Part shown: positions 47,101-56,545 of the stretch, in pieces | Layout of the letters: every line of letters begins with the position of its first letter | Numbering within the stretch: the first letter of the stretch is position 1 | Source of the DNA: Gammaproteobacteria bacterium | GTDB lineage: Bacteria; Pseudomonadota; Gammaproteobacteria; Pseudomonadales; Pseudohongiellaceae | Direction: 5' to 3' | DNA length: 64,000 nucleotides | NCBI GenBank assembly: GCA_002711845.1 | Contig: PASF01000011.1 | Coordinates: 124,001-188,000 of the forward strand | Notes under the pieces: model-generated | Seen by the model: the letters and a program-made list of their open reading frames with translations, nothing else | Databases searched by the model: none | What the model was told of the DNA's origin: nothing | Program-made: the position numbers and the translations under genes

Positions 47101-47801
47101 CCCTGATGAACCAGGGCAACGCGACCCAGCCCCTGCCCGTGCAACTCACGCTGGAGGACGGGACTTTGCTGCTGGAAGACTCCGTCAATGACATTCTCGA
47201 AACTGACAACGGCGAACGCCTGCGCTGCGTCATGTTGAGCAGTCAGATCTGGGCTGGCAAATCCAGAGCTGGTGGTAAGGCGCAGGCCAAGGTCAAATGG
47301 CACTACCTGGCAAGGCACTGGCCCGCTCACCTGGCCGCGCAACTGCAGGGCCCGGTCAGAACTCATATCCTCGGCCCGGACACCGACGAAGTGCTGGCAC
47401 CCATGACAGCGGCGTCCGCACGCGACATCCTGCAGAAGTTGATGGAACTTTATCAGCAAAACCTGCAGCACCCGCTGGCCGCCGACGTTAAAACCAGTTG
47501 TGCTTACCTGACAGCCGATCCGGAGAAGGCACCACTGCTGGATGCAGAAAGAGAGTACCTGGGCGGGTACGACAGAGCTGGCCAGGTGCAGCAAAGTGAG
47601 GCACTGGCCCGTCTGTGGCCTGACTTCGACTCCCTGGTACTCGGACGTTTACCGGGTGACGGGCATGCTAGCGATCCGGCTCAGCAATCATCCACCACCA
47701 GTGCTTTTGTACAACACAGTACACAGCTGTATCAGGACCTGATCGAACATTGGCATCTGCATCGGCAACACCCGACAGCAGACCAGAGGGACCGTGTATG
47801 A
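44130..47801 (+). CDS. recC: exodeoxyribonuclease V subunit gamma RecC
   Basis: RecC is the scaffold and Chi-recognition subunit of RecBCD, which processes double-strand breaks. The 1223-residue length is slightly above E. coli RecC. N-terminal motifs are FMVLQSNRLEQL and NETLLVQSNGIAQWLKLALA, followed by ISLPGRFHWQAYRAVLG; further on come helicase-like remnants and ICLLGMNDGDYPRQ. A 12-bp tandem repeat (46530-46565) adds an ESSVESSVESTV stretch in a linker. It overlaps recB by 4 bp (ATGA). A TATACT box at 44076-44081 may be the promoter -10. No ptrA lies between recC and recB. Confidence 0.93.
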   Translation: MSPAGSQKTTPPLADVPIQPGFMVLQSNRLEQLRQVTVTWLSRHPLTPLENETLLVQSNGIAQWLKLALAADTDAPEPGCGIAAAMNISLPGRFHWQAYRAVLGDLPETSPYDKTLLSWRLLRLLPTLLAEPEFAALRHFLSEDSGQRKQFQLAQRLADLLDQYQIYRADWLQNWAQGVNQITRQNQQFALPDEQSWQAELWRRLLRDIAPEARNSGRAQVHQQFLDACQGLTTDSRPAALPRRVVVFGISSLPRQSLEVLSAIARCTQVLLCVHNPCSHYWGDIIEPHIAQRLFARPYKRQLPRADLPNAADSGAVDELFLRGNPLLAAWGKQGRDYIRLLDEHDNRADYEQIFQDNKLAIDLFEQPDEHNLLGRLQADIFHLRSIDEARAANAHVETSGGLSFHIAHSTQREVEILQDHLLSLFASDPTLRPRDILVMVPDINQFAPHIQAVFGRISRDDTRYIPFTISDQGKRHQTPLYLALTLLLNLSSSRFGVSELLDLMDVPAVQNAFDLDAADKGLLHRWAEDAGIRWGLNAEQRVAQGMPATLNKAALEQNTWHFGLRRMLLGYAVGNGSAWQDIEPYAEVGGLGAAVTGKLAHLLRVLEHYWQLFRQPADVMTWSARISALLNQCFVATDDRDAMLISRAEQHLQSWTDACSQAGFHDPLPIEVVSDYFLASLDELELSQRFLAGAVNFATLMPMRAIPFRHICLLGMNDGDYPRQLTSVDFDLMRQDYRPGDRSRREDDRYLFLEALLSARESLYLSWAGRSIRDNSERPPSVLVAQLRDYIEDTFDSTFESSVESSVESTVEEPAHDSNILQRITHEYPLQPFSATYFSTESSLGTYASEWAPGIPAQNETATKLPATDPSQPATITLGDLGALLRNPAAVFFDRRLGVVFSRDELTGEDHESFTINGLDQWQIQDQLIRDAQYALRTQMDADSVDTEQLLTALISRQQRQGALPMPPFADLYRQPLIRPLIKPLDRCHTLMNQGNATQPLPVQLTLEDGTLLLEDSVNDILETDNGERLRCVMLSSQIWAGKSRAGGKAQAKVKWHYLARHWPAHLAAQLQGPVRTHILGPDTDEVLAPMTAASARDILQKLMELYQQNLQHPLAADVKTSCAYLTADPEKAPLLDAEREYLGGYDRAGQVQQSEALARLWPDFDSLVLGRLPGDGHASDPAQQSSTTSAFVQHSTQLYQDLIEHWHLHRQHPTADQRDRV
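46530..46565 (+). repeat. 12-bp tandem repeat inside recC
   Basis: Three 12-bp units (GAAAGTTCTGTC, GAAAGCTCTGTC, GAAAGCACCGTC) in a row encode ESSV, ESSV and ESTV in an acidic linker; a further DSTF/ESSV-like unit precedes them. Copy changes would be frame-neutral. Confidence 0.9.
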
Positions 47802-50800
47802 CCACGCCTCTGGATATCCGCAGCTTCCCGTTACATGGCAGCCGTCTGATCGAAGCCAGTGCCGGCACCGGCAAAACCTTCACCATCGCCCTGCTCTATG
47901 CCCGGCTGATACTGCAGCATGGCGGTGAAGCAGCCTTTGTGAAAGCGTTGATGCCGGAGGACATCCTGGTCGTCACCTTTACCGATGCGGCAACCCAGGA
48001 ATTGAAAGACCGTATTCGTGCGAGACTGTCAGATGCCGCACGCTGTTTCATGAACCCGCAGGATGACTGCGACGACGTCTTGCGCGCATTGCGCAATGAT
48101 TACGACCGCACACAGTGGGCGCACTGTGCACGGCTGCTCAGCCTGGCGGCCCAAAGCATGGATCAGGCGGCTGTGTCCACTATTCACGGCTGGTGCTACC
48201 GCATGTTGCGCGAACATGCCTTTGACAGTGGCAGTCTGTTTCAGCAGACGCTGATCACCAATCAGCAGGACATCTTCGCCGAGTTGATTCGTGACTACTG
48301 GCGTCAGCATTTTTATGCCTTGCCGGCGGCCACAGTGCAGACCATTCATCGTGAATTTACTGATCCTGAATCACTGTTGCAGGCGGTACGACCGCTAATC
48401 AACAAAACCAGTACCACGCTCACGTTCGCCGGTGAGACGCTGCCCGATGTCGACGATCTGCACCAGGCGCTGGCGGGATTTACCGAGCAGGCCCGGGAGG
48501 TCGAAGATCTGCAGAACCTCGCACGCCAGGCCTGGATGGCGGGCAGAGCCGAACTGGAGGATGTGCTGGATAGCCTGCAGCTGGCGCTCAACAAAAACGC
48601 CTATGCGGAAGCAAAACAGCCGGCCGCATTTACTGAGCTCAAGCAGCGCCTCGCCGACTGGGCCAGCGGCGGTGAAGCACCGGATCGCATGGTGCGTTTT
48701 GCCCAGGACCAGTGGAAACTCAGCGGCGGCAAAAAGGCACCGGCTCAGCCGCACCATCCGGCGCTGCTGGCCATTGCCGAATGGCTGACCGCTGAACAGG
48801 TCATCGCTGACAGCACTGGCCCGGACGTCCGCGCCATCGTCCTCAGTCACGCCCGACGATGGCTGGAGTCGGCGTTACAGAAACGCCTGCAAGACAAAGC
48901 CGAACTGGGTTATGACGATCTGCTTTTACAGCTGGATCGGGCCTTGCAGGGACCACTGGGTGACAAATTGGCGGCACAGATTCGCCAGGATTACCCGGTG
49001 GCCATGATTGATGAATTCCAGGATACCGACCCGCTGCAATACCGGATTTTCGACCGCATTTATCAGCTCAACAGCAATCGCAATGACTGCGCCCTGATCA
49101 TGATCGGTGATCCCAAGCAGGCGATTTATTCATTCCGAAATGCCGACATCCACACTTACCTTGCAGCCCGCCTTGCCACCACCGGGCGTCACTACAGCCT
49201 GGGCACCAACTATCGCTCCACGACCGGCGTAGTCGAAGGCATCAACTATCTGTTCCGGCAGGCAGAAGCGTTCGCGGGCGGCGCCTTTCGTTTTCGACAG
49301 GATGCATACAACCCCCTGCCATTCCTGTCAGTGCAGGCCAGCGGGCGTCGCGAAGCCCTGTTCATCAATGATAAACCAGCGCCAGCTATCACATTCTGGC
49401 ACCTGGGCTGTATTGACGACGCTGACGGTGACCTCCATGACCTTCAGGACCGGCTTGAGACGATCGCCATAACTGCCTATCGCCGCGACATGGCAAAGCG
49501 CTGCGCCAGCGAAATCGCTGGCTGGTTGCACGGTGACAAAACCGGGTTCCGCTCTGACGCCGGGTTCGTCCGGCTGCGCCCCAGGGACATTGCCATTCTG
49601 GTGCGCAACCGCACTGAGGCCAATGCGGTCCGCGACGCTTTGCAGGCCTATGACCTGGCCAGCGTTTACCTGTCCGACCGCGAATCCGTATTTGCCTGCA
49701 ACGAGGCACATGATGTGTTGCGGTGGCTGCGTGCCTGCGCTGAACCGGCGGATGAACGCAAACTACGCGCCGCCCTGGCAACCCCCGCACTGGACTTGTC
49801 GCTCGCCCGACTGGCGCTATTGAACCGTGATGAACTGGCCTGGGAAGCTGAAACTGAACTGTTCCGTCGCCTGCATGGTCTGTGGCAAACCCAGGGCGTA
49901 CTTCCCATGCTGCGGCACCTGATGCAGTTTCATCAATTGCCACAGCGCCTGATCAATTCGTCTGGCGGTGAACGCCGTCTCACCAATCTGCTCCATCTGG
50001 CCGAGTATCTGCAAAAAGCCAGCCAGCAATATGAAGGTGAACAGGCCCTGATCCGTCACCTGGCCGAACAGATGCAGAACCCGGGCGACGAAGAAGTGCT
50101 ACGACTGGAAAGTGACAGCGACCTGATCCGGGTGGTGACCATTCACAAGGCCAAAGGTCTGGAATACCCGTTGGTATGTTTGCCATTTGCGCCGGATATG
50201 AAGGAAGTCAATCATCGGATCAAGCAGGTGACCATTGTCAGCCCCGATCATGGTGACAATCGGCGCCTGGAGATTGCCGGCCACAAACGGGATGCCGAGG
50301 CCTGGTCGCAGGCTGACCACGAGCGTTTGTCGGAAGACATGCGACTGCTCTATGTCGCGTTGACACGCGCGCGTCATGGCCTGTGGCTTGGTGCTGCAGC
50401 CCTGACCGCCGGCAACGGCTCGGCAGCCGTCAATCATAAAGGTGCGCTGGGTTATCTGATGGGCGGCGGTGAACCTCTGGATGCCATTGGCATTGCAGAT
50501 GCGCTGCAGACATGGGCTGAAGAATGCGAACATATCAAGCTCAGAGCAGCACCTGAGGTTCATGACCCCAGCGCACTGGCACCGGATACTGCCGCGGTCT
50601 CTGCCACCAGGATCAAACCGGCACGGGTATCCACGCACAGTCCGGCAGAGAACTGGTGGATAGCCAGTTATTCGGCATTAAAAACCGGACGTTCAGCAGA
50701 TGCCCGACTGAACACCCCGGTGGCGCCGGAACCCGAGGCACCACAGGATGACCAGGCGCAGGAGGAGCACATGACCGTCCGTGAGCACGGCGCTGAGCAT

Positions 50801-51601
50801 GGCACGCAGGCGCGGCGTGACTTCAGTCGGCAGGCGCCTGGACTGCACGGCTTTCATCGTGGCCCCAAACCAGGTACTTTCCTGCACAGTTTGCTGGAAT
50901 GGGCAGAAGCTCAGGGATTCGACAAAGCAGAGGATGACGATGAATCACGCCGACAGATGATCAGCCAGCGCTGCCTTCAACGTGGCTGGCAGGACGATGA
51001 GGCGCGTCTGGACACCTGGCTGAAGACCTTCCTGAGTACCCGCTTCGCTTTGCCCGACGGCCGCCGGTTACAGCTGACGCAACTGCACTGGCGGCAGGCA
51101 GAAATGGAGTTTCTGTTCGCCAGCCATCAGGTTGATGCACACAAACTGGACACGTTGTGTCAGCGCCATATACAGCCGGATGCCGAACGACCGGCACTGT
51201 TACCGGCGCAGTTAAACGGTATGATAAAAGGGTTTATCGACCTGGTATTTGAGCATCAGGGACAATATTACGTGGCTGACTGGAAGTCCAACTATCTTGG
51301 CCCACGCGACAGCCATTACACCCAGCCGGCCTTACAGGACGAGATACTGCACAGCCGTTATGACGTACAGTACGCCATCTATCTGCTGGCGCTACACCGC
51401 CTGTTGCGCAACCGGTTGCCCGGCTATGATTATGACAAGCACGTCGGCGGCGCACTGTATTTCTTCCTGCGCGGCCATGCGGCCGAGACTCAAGGGCTGC
51501 TGGCCGACAAACCGTCACTGGCATTTATTTCCGAACTCGACACGCTGTTTCTTACCGGCCAGTTGACAGCGTCAACCAGTCGCCAGGAGGTCCTGTTCTG
51601 A
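47798..51601 (+). CDS. recB: exodeoxyribonuclease V subunit beta RecB
   Basis: The 1267-residue 3'-5' helicase and nuclease subunit of RecBCD. Walker A is ASAGTGKTFT (about residues 20-29), motif II is IDEFQDTDPLQYRIF (about 403-417), motif V/VI is IHKAKGLEYPLV followed by YVALTRARHGLW, and the C-terminal nuclease has GFIDLVFEH and DWKSNYLG (about 1144-1162). The ATG at 47798 overlaps the recC stop by 4 bp; the N-terminus (MTTPLDIRSFPLHGSRLIEA) fits the family. It overlaps recD by one base (TGATG). Confidence 0.95.
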   Translation: MTTPLDIRSFPLHGSRLIEASAGTGKTFTIALLYARLILQHGGEAAFVKALMPEDILVVTFTDAATQELKDRIRARLSDAARCFMNPQDDCDDVLRALRNDYDRTQWAHCARLLSLAAQSMDQAAVSTIHGWCYRMLREHAFDSGSLFQQTLITNQQDIFAELIRDYWRQHFYALPAATVQTIHREFTDPESLLQAVRPLINKTSTTLTFAGETLPDVDDLHQALAGFTEQAREVEDLQNLARQAWMAGRAELEDVLDSLQLALNKNAYAEAKQPAAFTELKQRLADWASGGEAPDRMVRFAQDQWKLSGGKKAPAQPHHPALLAIAEWLTAEQVIADSTGPDVRAIVLSHARRWLESALQKRLQDKAELGYDDLLLQLDRALQGPLGDKLAAQIRQDYPVAMIDEFQDTDPLQYRIFDRIYQLNSNRNDCALIMIGDPKQAIYSFRNADIHTYLAARLATTGRHYSLGTNYRSTTGVVEGINYLFRQAEAFAGGAFRFRQDAYNPLPFLSVQASGRREALFINDKPAPAITFWHLGCIDDADGDLHDLQDRLETIAITAYRRDMAKRCASEIAGWLHGDKTGFRSDAGFVRLRPRDIAILVRNRTEANAVRDALQAYDLASVYLSDRESVFACNEAHDVLRWLRACAEPADERKLRAALATPALDLSLARLALLNRDELAWEAETELFRRLHGLWQTQGVLPMLRHLMQFHQLPQRLINSSGGERRLTNLLHLAEYLQKASQQYEGEQALIRHLAEQMQNPGDEEVLRLESDSDLIRVVTIHKAKGLEYPLVCLPFAPDMKEVNHRIKQVTIVSPDHGDNRRLEIAGHKRDAEAWSQADHERLSEDMRLLYVALTRARHGLWLGAAALTAGNGSAAVNHKGALGYLMGGGEPLDAIGIADALQTWAEECEHIKLRAAPEVHDPSALAPDTAAVSATRIKPARVSTHSPAENWWIASYSALKTGRSADARLNTPVAPEPEAPQDDQAQEEHMTVREHGAEHGTQARRDFSRQAPGLHGFHRGPKPGTFLHSLLEWAEAQGFDKAEDDDESRRQMISQRCLQRGWQDDEARLDTWLKTFLSTRFALPDGRRLQLTQLHWRQAEMEFLFASHQVDAHKLDTLCQRHIQPDAERPALLPAQLNGMIKGFIDLVFEHQGQYYVADWKSNYLGPRDSHYTQPALQDEILHSRYDVQYAIYLLALHRLLRNRLPGYDYDKHVGGALYFFLRGHAAETQGLLADKPSLAFISELDTLFLTGQLTASTSRQEVLF

Positions 51602-53721
51602 TGACTGACGTCAATACCAAAACGCCACAGCTACCGACCGACAGTCAGGCGGTACTGGCTGATAATCGGCAATTCTTGCTGACCCTGGACGACTGGGCAA
51701 ATGCCGGCTGGTTGCGCTGGCTGGATACCGAATTCGTGGTTTTTCTGCAGCATCAGGTGCCGGACGCGCCGACGGCACTGCTATTGGCAGCAGCGCTGAT
51801 CAGTCACCAGAACGGCCATGGCCACGTTTGCCTGGATCTGGACGACTGCCTGCACGCGCCCGGGCGGGCGCTGTCACTGCCGCCCGAGTCACCGGTACAC
51901 CAGCCTGCGGTGACGCCTCAGCAACTGCTGGCGTTGCTCAGCCGCGAACAGTGGCTACACACACTGCAACTTCCGGCACTGGTCGGCAATGACAATCAAC
52001 CACTGGTGCTGGACACCCGTAGCGGCCGACCGCTGCTTTATCTGCGTCGTTTCTGGCACTATGAACAGACGCTGGCTGATAACATTCAGCAACGCCTGTT
52101 GGCACCACCACCGGTAGATGACCTGCAGCTCGCGACCACCCTCGACTCTGTATTTGATCGATTGTCTCACCATCAACCAGACCCCGGCTCGACCGTCGAT
52201 CCCGCGATGCAACAGGACTGGCAACGAATTGCCTGTGCACTGGCCATACGGAATCGCTTTGCCATCATCACCGGCGGGCCGGGTACCGGCAAGACCACCA
52301 CCGTGGTCAAACTGCTGGCGGTGTTGCAGGACCTGCATCAAAACGCGGAGCAGCCTTTGCGGATCCGTCTGGCCGCACCTACGGGCAAAGCCGCTGCACG
52401 CCTGAGCGCCTCCATCACTTCGCAGCTGATCCGGCACGACCTGCAGGGTATTCCCGGGGACGTCAGTACTGTACACCGGTTGCTGGGCCCGATTCGCAAT
52501 AGCCGGTTCTTTCGGCATCATGCCGGCAACCCATTGCCTGCCGATGTGGTGGTTATCGACGAAGCCTCCATGGTAGACCTGGAACTGATGGCTTTACTGC
52601 TGGACGCTTTGCCTGCGCAGGCCCGATTGATCCTGCTCGGAGACAAAGACCAGTTGGCCTCAGTTGAGGCTGGCGCGGTGCTGGGTAGTCTGTGCCAGCA
52701 TGCCGGGCAAGCCCGTTACCAGCAAAACACCGCACACTGGATAACATCAGTGACCGGCCAGCACATCCCCGCAGCATTGATTCACGACGATGGCAGCGCT
52801 CTGGACCAGTCCATCACCATGCTGCGCTACAGTCATCGCTTTGGGCAGGTACCGGGCATTGGCCAGCTCGCAGCAGCGGTCAATGCCAGCGCCAGCGGTG
52901 ACACGCTCAACACATTTTTTGACGGTCGCTTTAGCGAATTGCAACGACTCAGAATTCACAGTACCCGCGACGCAGCGTTTGAGCGTCTGATCTGTGACCG
53001 TCAATCCGGTTACGGTGTTTACCTGACGTTAGCCGGAGAGTTGCCAGCGCCCGATGCCAGCAGCCATGTCTGGGACACCTGGGCACAAAGGGTGTTGCAG
53101 GCCCAGGGTCAGTTCCAGTTGCTGGCAGCGCTGCGCATGGGGGAATTTGGTGTTGAAGGGCTGAATGCACGCATCGAAGCGATCCTGCGCACAGACGGTT
53201 TATTGAGCACCGCTGCCGACAATGCCAGTATGGCGGATGCTGCTCACCTTTCCGGCACCCGGTGGTACGCTGGCCGGCCGGTGATGGTGACACGTAATGA
53301 CTACAACCTGGATCTGATGAACGGCGATATCGGCATAGCGCTGCCGTACCCGGGTGCAGTGCCTGGCGGCGGTCACTCTGATCTGCGCGTGGCCTTCCCG
53401 ACCGCTGATCCACAACGACCGGTGCGCTGGATACTGCCCAGCCGTTTGCAGTCAGTGGAGACAGTGTTTGCCATGACCGTGCATAAATCGCAGGGCTCGG
53501 AGTTCACCCATACGGCGCTGATACTGCCGCAGCATGACAACCCGGTACTCACCCGTGAGTTGATCTACACCGGTATCACCCGCGCCGCCAAACGCTTCAC
53601 ACTGATTGACGACAATCCGACCGTGCTGCCTCAGGCTGTGGCCAGCAGCGTGTTCCGGGCCAGCGGCCTGCTGCACGCCATCAACAGCAGAACCGCCACA
53701 ACACACCACCTGCCCGGCTGA
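51601..53721 (+). CDS. recD: exodeoxyribonuclease V subunit alpha RecD
   Basis: The 706-residue 5'-3' helicase subunit of RecBCD. Walker A is GGPGTGKTTTVVKLL (about residues 225-239), followed by APTGKAAARLSAS, VVVIDEASMVDLELM (Walker B), LLGDKDQLASVEAGAVLG, and a C-terminal UvrD-like motif VHKSQGSEF with YTGITRAAKRF. It ends the recC-recB-recD operon, with overlapping start. It converges with the dipeptidase gene 7 bp away. Confidence 0.95.
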   Translation: MTDVNTKTPQLPTDSQAVLADNRQFLLTLDDWANAGWLRWLDTEFVVFLQHQVPDAPTALLLAAALISHQNGHGHVCLDLDDCLHAPGRALSLPPESPVHQPAVTPQQLLALLSREQWLHTLQLPALVGNDNQPLVLDTRSGRPLLYLRRFWHYEQTLADNIQQRLLAPPPVDDLQLATTLDSVFDRLSHHQPDPGSTVDPAMQQDWQRIACALAIRNRFAIITGGPGTGKTTTVVKLLAVLQDLHQNAEQPLRIRLAAPTGKAAARLSASITSQLIRHDLQGIPGDVSTVHRLLGPIRNSRFFRHHAGNPLPADVVVIDEASMVDLELMALLLDALPAQARLILLGDKDQLASVEAGAVLGSLCQHAGQARYQQNTAHWITSVTGQHIPAALIHDDGSALDQSITMLRYSHRFGQVPGIGQLAAAVNASASGDTLNTFFDGRFSELQRLRIHSTRDAAFERLICDRQSGYGVYLTLAGELPAPDASSHVWDTWAQRVLQAQGQFQLLAALRMGEFGVEGLNARIEAILRTDGLLSTAADNASMADAAHLSGTRWYAGRPVMVTRNDYNLDLMNGDIGIALPYPGAVPGGGHSDLRVAFPTADPQRPVRWILPSRLQSVETVFAMTVHKSQGSEFTHTALILPQHDNPVLTRELIYTGITRAAKRFTLIDDNPTVLPQAVASSVFRASGLLHAINSRTATTHHLPG

Positions 53722-53728
53722 ATGATGG

Positions 53729-55171
53729 TCAGACGCCTTCCGAGGCCTGAATCTCTTCGGCGATACGCTGAACTTCATCCAGTATTCGCAGCACATTCCC
53801 GCCCCAGATCCTGGCAATGTCTTCTTCGCTGTATCCGCGGCGCACCATTTCCAGTGTCACGTTGAACGTTTCGGATGCATCGGCCCAGCCGGTGACGCCG
53901 CCACCGCCGTCAAAATCACCGCTGATACCGACATGTTCAACACCGATCAGCTCCACCATATAATCAATGTGATCAACAAAATCGCTGACGTCCACAGGCG
54001 GCGCAATCGCATCGACCTCGGTGGCAATACGGGGCGCAACGAGTGCATTGATATTCGCCAACTGCTGTTGGTAGGTGTTAAGGGCATCCGGCTCCAAAGC
54101 TCGTACGTCAGCAGATGCCAGCAGCGTAAAACCGAGATCTTCTGCAACATCAGCCTGTAAAGCGCGCATAGCCTGGGTGTAGGCCTGGTGTTTCTCGGAG
54201 TCCACATAGCCGCGGAAGGCAACCGCCTGCACGACGCCACCGTTGTCACGGATGGCCAGCAGCTCATCGTCATACAGGTTGCGGCTGACGTTGGGGTCCA
54301 GTGCCCGCGCCGACGAATGCGATGCCATCACCGGCGCCCGTGACAAGGCGATGGTCTCCATGTTGGACGCATACGATGGATGAGACACATCAATAATGAT
54401 GCCCCATTTGTTCATCTCGGCAACAGCCTGCCGACCCAGGTCGCTGAGCCCATTGTGCAGCCAGACATCGTCACGCTCACCGGTATTGGAGTCGGCAAAC
54501 TGGCTGTGGCCGTTATGCGACAGCGATACATAGCGGGCACCGAGCTCGTAGTAGCGGCGCACATTATTGATGTCCATGCCCATAGGGTAAGCATTCTCGA
54601 CGCCGATCATGGCGACTTTCTTGCCGCTGTCGACAATGCGACGCACGTCGTCGGCGGTGTAGGCCAGTTCGATCTGATCGGGTGCAATTTCGCTCACCAA
54701 TCGCTGAATTGCACTGAATTTGTCCATGGCGTTGGCCTCAGCTGCGGCAAACCCTTCGTCTGTTAGCGGCCCCTGGCCGGTGTAGACGACGAACCAGGCG
54801 ACATCCATACCACCGGCTGCCATTTTAGGCAGATTGACCTGCGTATCGAGATCCTGCACGTAGTTGGTATCGGGCGCAAAATTGGCTGTGTTGATATCGA
54901 CATGGGTATCCATGACGATGACCCGCTCGTGAATACCGCGGGCACGCTCAATCAATTCGGCCTCGCTTTCGGCTGATGACGCACGGGTGACCGGCGCCGC
55001 CATGGCAGGCTCGGGTGCGGCGCCTGACGGCGTTTCTGCCGGTCCGCAAGCCGCCAGTATCAGTGACGTGGCAAACACGGCTGCCACAGCCAGACGCGAA
55101 GGTGAAACAGCCAGCAGGCTGATTATGTCACCGGTTGCCCGGTCAGATTCTTTCATGTTGTTGTCAACCAC
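53729..55171 (-). CDS. membrane dipeptidase lipoprotein (renal dipeptidase, M19)
   Basis: A 480-residue zinc dipeptidase. The N-terminal region ends in a lipobox (SLILAAC), predicting an envelope lipoprotein. The catalytic barrel shows the HxD zinc motif in VMDTHVDI, then IGVENAYPMG, SLSHNGHSQFAD, DVSHPSY, MASHSSARAL and VGISGDFDGGGGV. M19 enzymes split dipeptides, including those with D- or dehydro-amino acids and Cys-Gly. A GTG at 55171, eight bases after GGAGG, is preferred over the ATG five codons later. It lies 41 bp after the gamma-glutamylcyclotransferase gene. Confidence 0.88.
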   Translation of the reverse strand: MVDNNMKESDRATGDIISLLAVSPSRLAVAAVFATSLILAACGPAETPSGAAPEPAMAAPVTRASSAESEAELIERARGIHERVIVMDTHVDINTANFAPDTNYVQDLDTQVNLPKMAAGGMDVAWFVVYTGQGPLTDEGFAAAEANAMDKFSAIQRLVSEIAPDQIELAYTADDVRRIVDSGKKVAMIGVENAYPMGMDINNVRRYYELGARYVSLSHNGHSQFADSNTGERDDVWLHNGLSDLGRQAVAEMNKWGIIIDVSHPSYASNMETIALSRAPVMASHSSARALDPNVSRNLYDDELLAIRDNGGVVQAVAFRGYVDSEKHQAYTQAMRALQADVAEDLGFTLLASADVRALEPDALNTYQQQLANINALVAPRIATEVDAIAPPVDVSDFVDHIDYMVELIGVEHVGISGDFDGGGGVTGWADASETFNVTLEMVRRGYSEEDIARIWGGNVLRILDEVQRIAEEIQASEGV

Positions 55172-55212
55172 AAGCACTACCTCCGAAAAATGAAACAGGA
55201 AAACGTTGTCGA

Positions 55213-55578
55213 TCATGTCGTTGGCTGCCAGCCACCTGCCCGCATCGGCATCAGCCCCGACACCGACGGATTGTACAGATAGACCCAGGCCGTGCCGTAT
55301 CGGGTAGTGAACTGGCGGCGATCGTACAAGCCACGGGCACGTGCAGCGGGCTCATATTCTTCCAGGCCATCAAGTGCCTGCAACTGTTGTGCCGTGACGG
55401 AGAAAATCTCGACATCAATGCCAGCGGAAGGCTCCGCCTTGGCACCGGGATAGGCACCCAGATCATACAGCGAAATGGATGTCAGGGTATCGTTGCCCAG
55501 ATACGTTGCGGCCTGTAAATAATGGTCATTGCTCAACCCCCGTTTGAGGGTTCCGTACACAGCAACCAGCGTAGACAT
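55213..55578 (-). CDS. gamma-glutamylcyclotransferase family protein
   Basis: A 121-residue cytosolic protein of the GGCT (YtfP/BtrG-like) fold. The N-terminal substrate loop is VAVYGTLKRGLSNDHYL, and a likely catalytic Glu lies in ALDGLEEYEP. Such enzymes release 5-oxoproline from gamma-glutamyl peptides or amines. It has no signal peptide. It heads a two-gene operon with the M19 dipeptidase, 41 bp upstream of that gene's start. A link to glutathione breakdown (gamma-Glu removed, Cys-Gly hydrolysed) is possible, though the two proteins would lie in different compartments. Confidence 0.82.
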   Translation of the reverse strand: MSTLVAVYGTLKRGLSNDHYLQAATYLGNDTLTSISLYDLGAYPGAKAEPSAGIDVEIFSVTAQQLQALDGLEEYEPAARARGLYDRRQFTTRYGTAWVYLYNPSVSGLMPMRAGGWQPTT

Positions 55579-55653
55579 GTTTACTTCTCTGTGGGATAGT
55601 TGGGCAACATAAGCACCCCGACACAATAAAGAAGAACACGCGGGAGAACAAGT

Positions 55654-56523
55654 ATGTCGAAAGACTTCATAACGGCGTCGGTCCTTGCCGCCGTGGTGGC
55701 GGTAAGCCTGACCGGCATCAGCACAACGGTCAATGCCCAGCCCGGGGACATTCCCCGCACAGCGGACGGCAAACCGGACATGAACGGGCTGTGGCAGGCG
55801 CTGGGCAGCACCCACTGGAACCTGGAGCCCAGTGCTGCCAAAGCCGGCCCCGATTACCGAATGGGTGCCAATGGCGCCATTCCTGCCACGCTGGGTGTGG
55901 TTCAGGAGGGTCCGATTCCCTACACGCCTGCGGCCCTGCAAACCCGCAACGAAAATGCTGAAGACTGGGCCGCGCTGGATCCGGTGGGTAAATGCTATAT
56001 GCCGGGCGTGCCGCGCGCCAACTACATGCCCTTCCCGTTCCAGATTGTGCAGTCGCCGGAACACATGGTCATGGCCTATGAATTCGCCAGCGCCATGCGA
56101 ATTGTTTATATGGATCAACCCGACTTTGACGGGCCGGTACCGGCCTGGATGGGGCATTCACGTGGCCACTGGGAAGGCGACACGCTGGTCATCCGGGTCA
56201 CCGACTTTATGCCCTATACCTGGTTTGACCACGCCGGCAATCATCACAGCGACCAGCTTGAGGTTATTGAACGCTACACACTGGAAAGCCCCAATCTGAT
56301 CAGTTACGAAGCGGAAATCCGCGACCCGCAGACCTTCACCCGCCCCTGGACCTTGCGTTTACCATTATACCGACGCATGGAAGAGAACGCGCAGTTGCTT
56401 GAATTCAAATGCGTGGAATTCGCCGAGGAACTGATCTACGGTTATCTTAACAAGGACGCACCGCCGGACCGCGAGCCGCCACGCGGCATGCCCTTCACCA
56501 TTCAGGAACCGGTCACCCCTTAA
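55654..56523 (+). CDS. secreted protein of the DIPRTAxGxPDxxGLW family, paralog 3 (divergent)
   Basis: A 289-residue exported protein (signal peptide cleaved near VNAQ), the shortest and most divergent of the four paralogs. It keeps IPRTADGKPDMNGLW, FPFQIVQSPEHMVM, WMGHSRGHWEGDTLVI and PWT. A His-rich segment (TWFDHAGNHHSDQLE) replaces the equivalent of the other three, and the C-terminal Cys is in LEFKCVEFAEEL rather than YEYACHEGNY. The first Cys is in GKCYMPG. GGGAG lies eight bases before the ATG. It is followed 22 bp later by paralog 4. Confidence 0.75.
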   Translation: MSKDFITASVLAAVVAVSLTGISTTVNAQPGDIPRTADGKPDMNGLWQALGSTHWNLEPSAAKAGPDYRMGANGAIPATLGVVQEGPIPYTPAALQTRNENAEDWAALDPVGKCYMPGVPRANYMPFPFQIVQSPEHMVMAYEFASAMRIVYMDQPDFDGPVPAWMGHSRGHWEGDTLVIRVTDFMPYTWFDHAGNHHSDQLEVIERYTLESPNLISYEAEIRDPQTFTRPWTLRLPLYRRMEENAQLLEFKCVEFAEELIYGYLNKDAPPDREPPRGMPFTIQEPVTP

Positions 56524-56545
56524 TCCGGACTCGTGGAGCCCCCTC

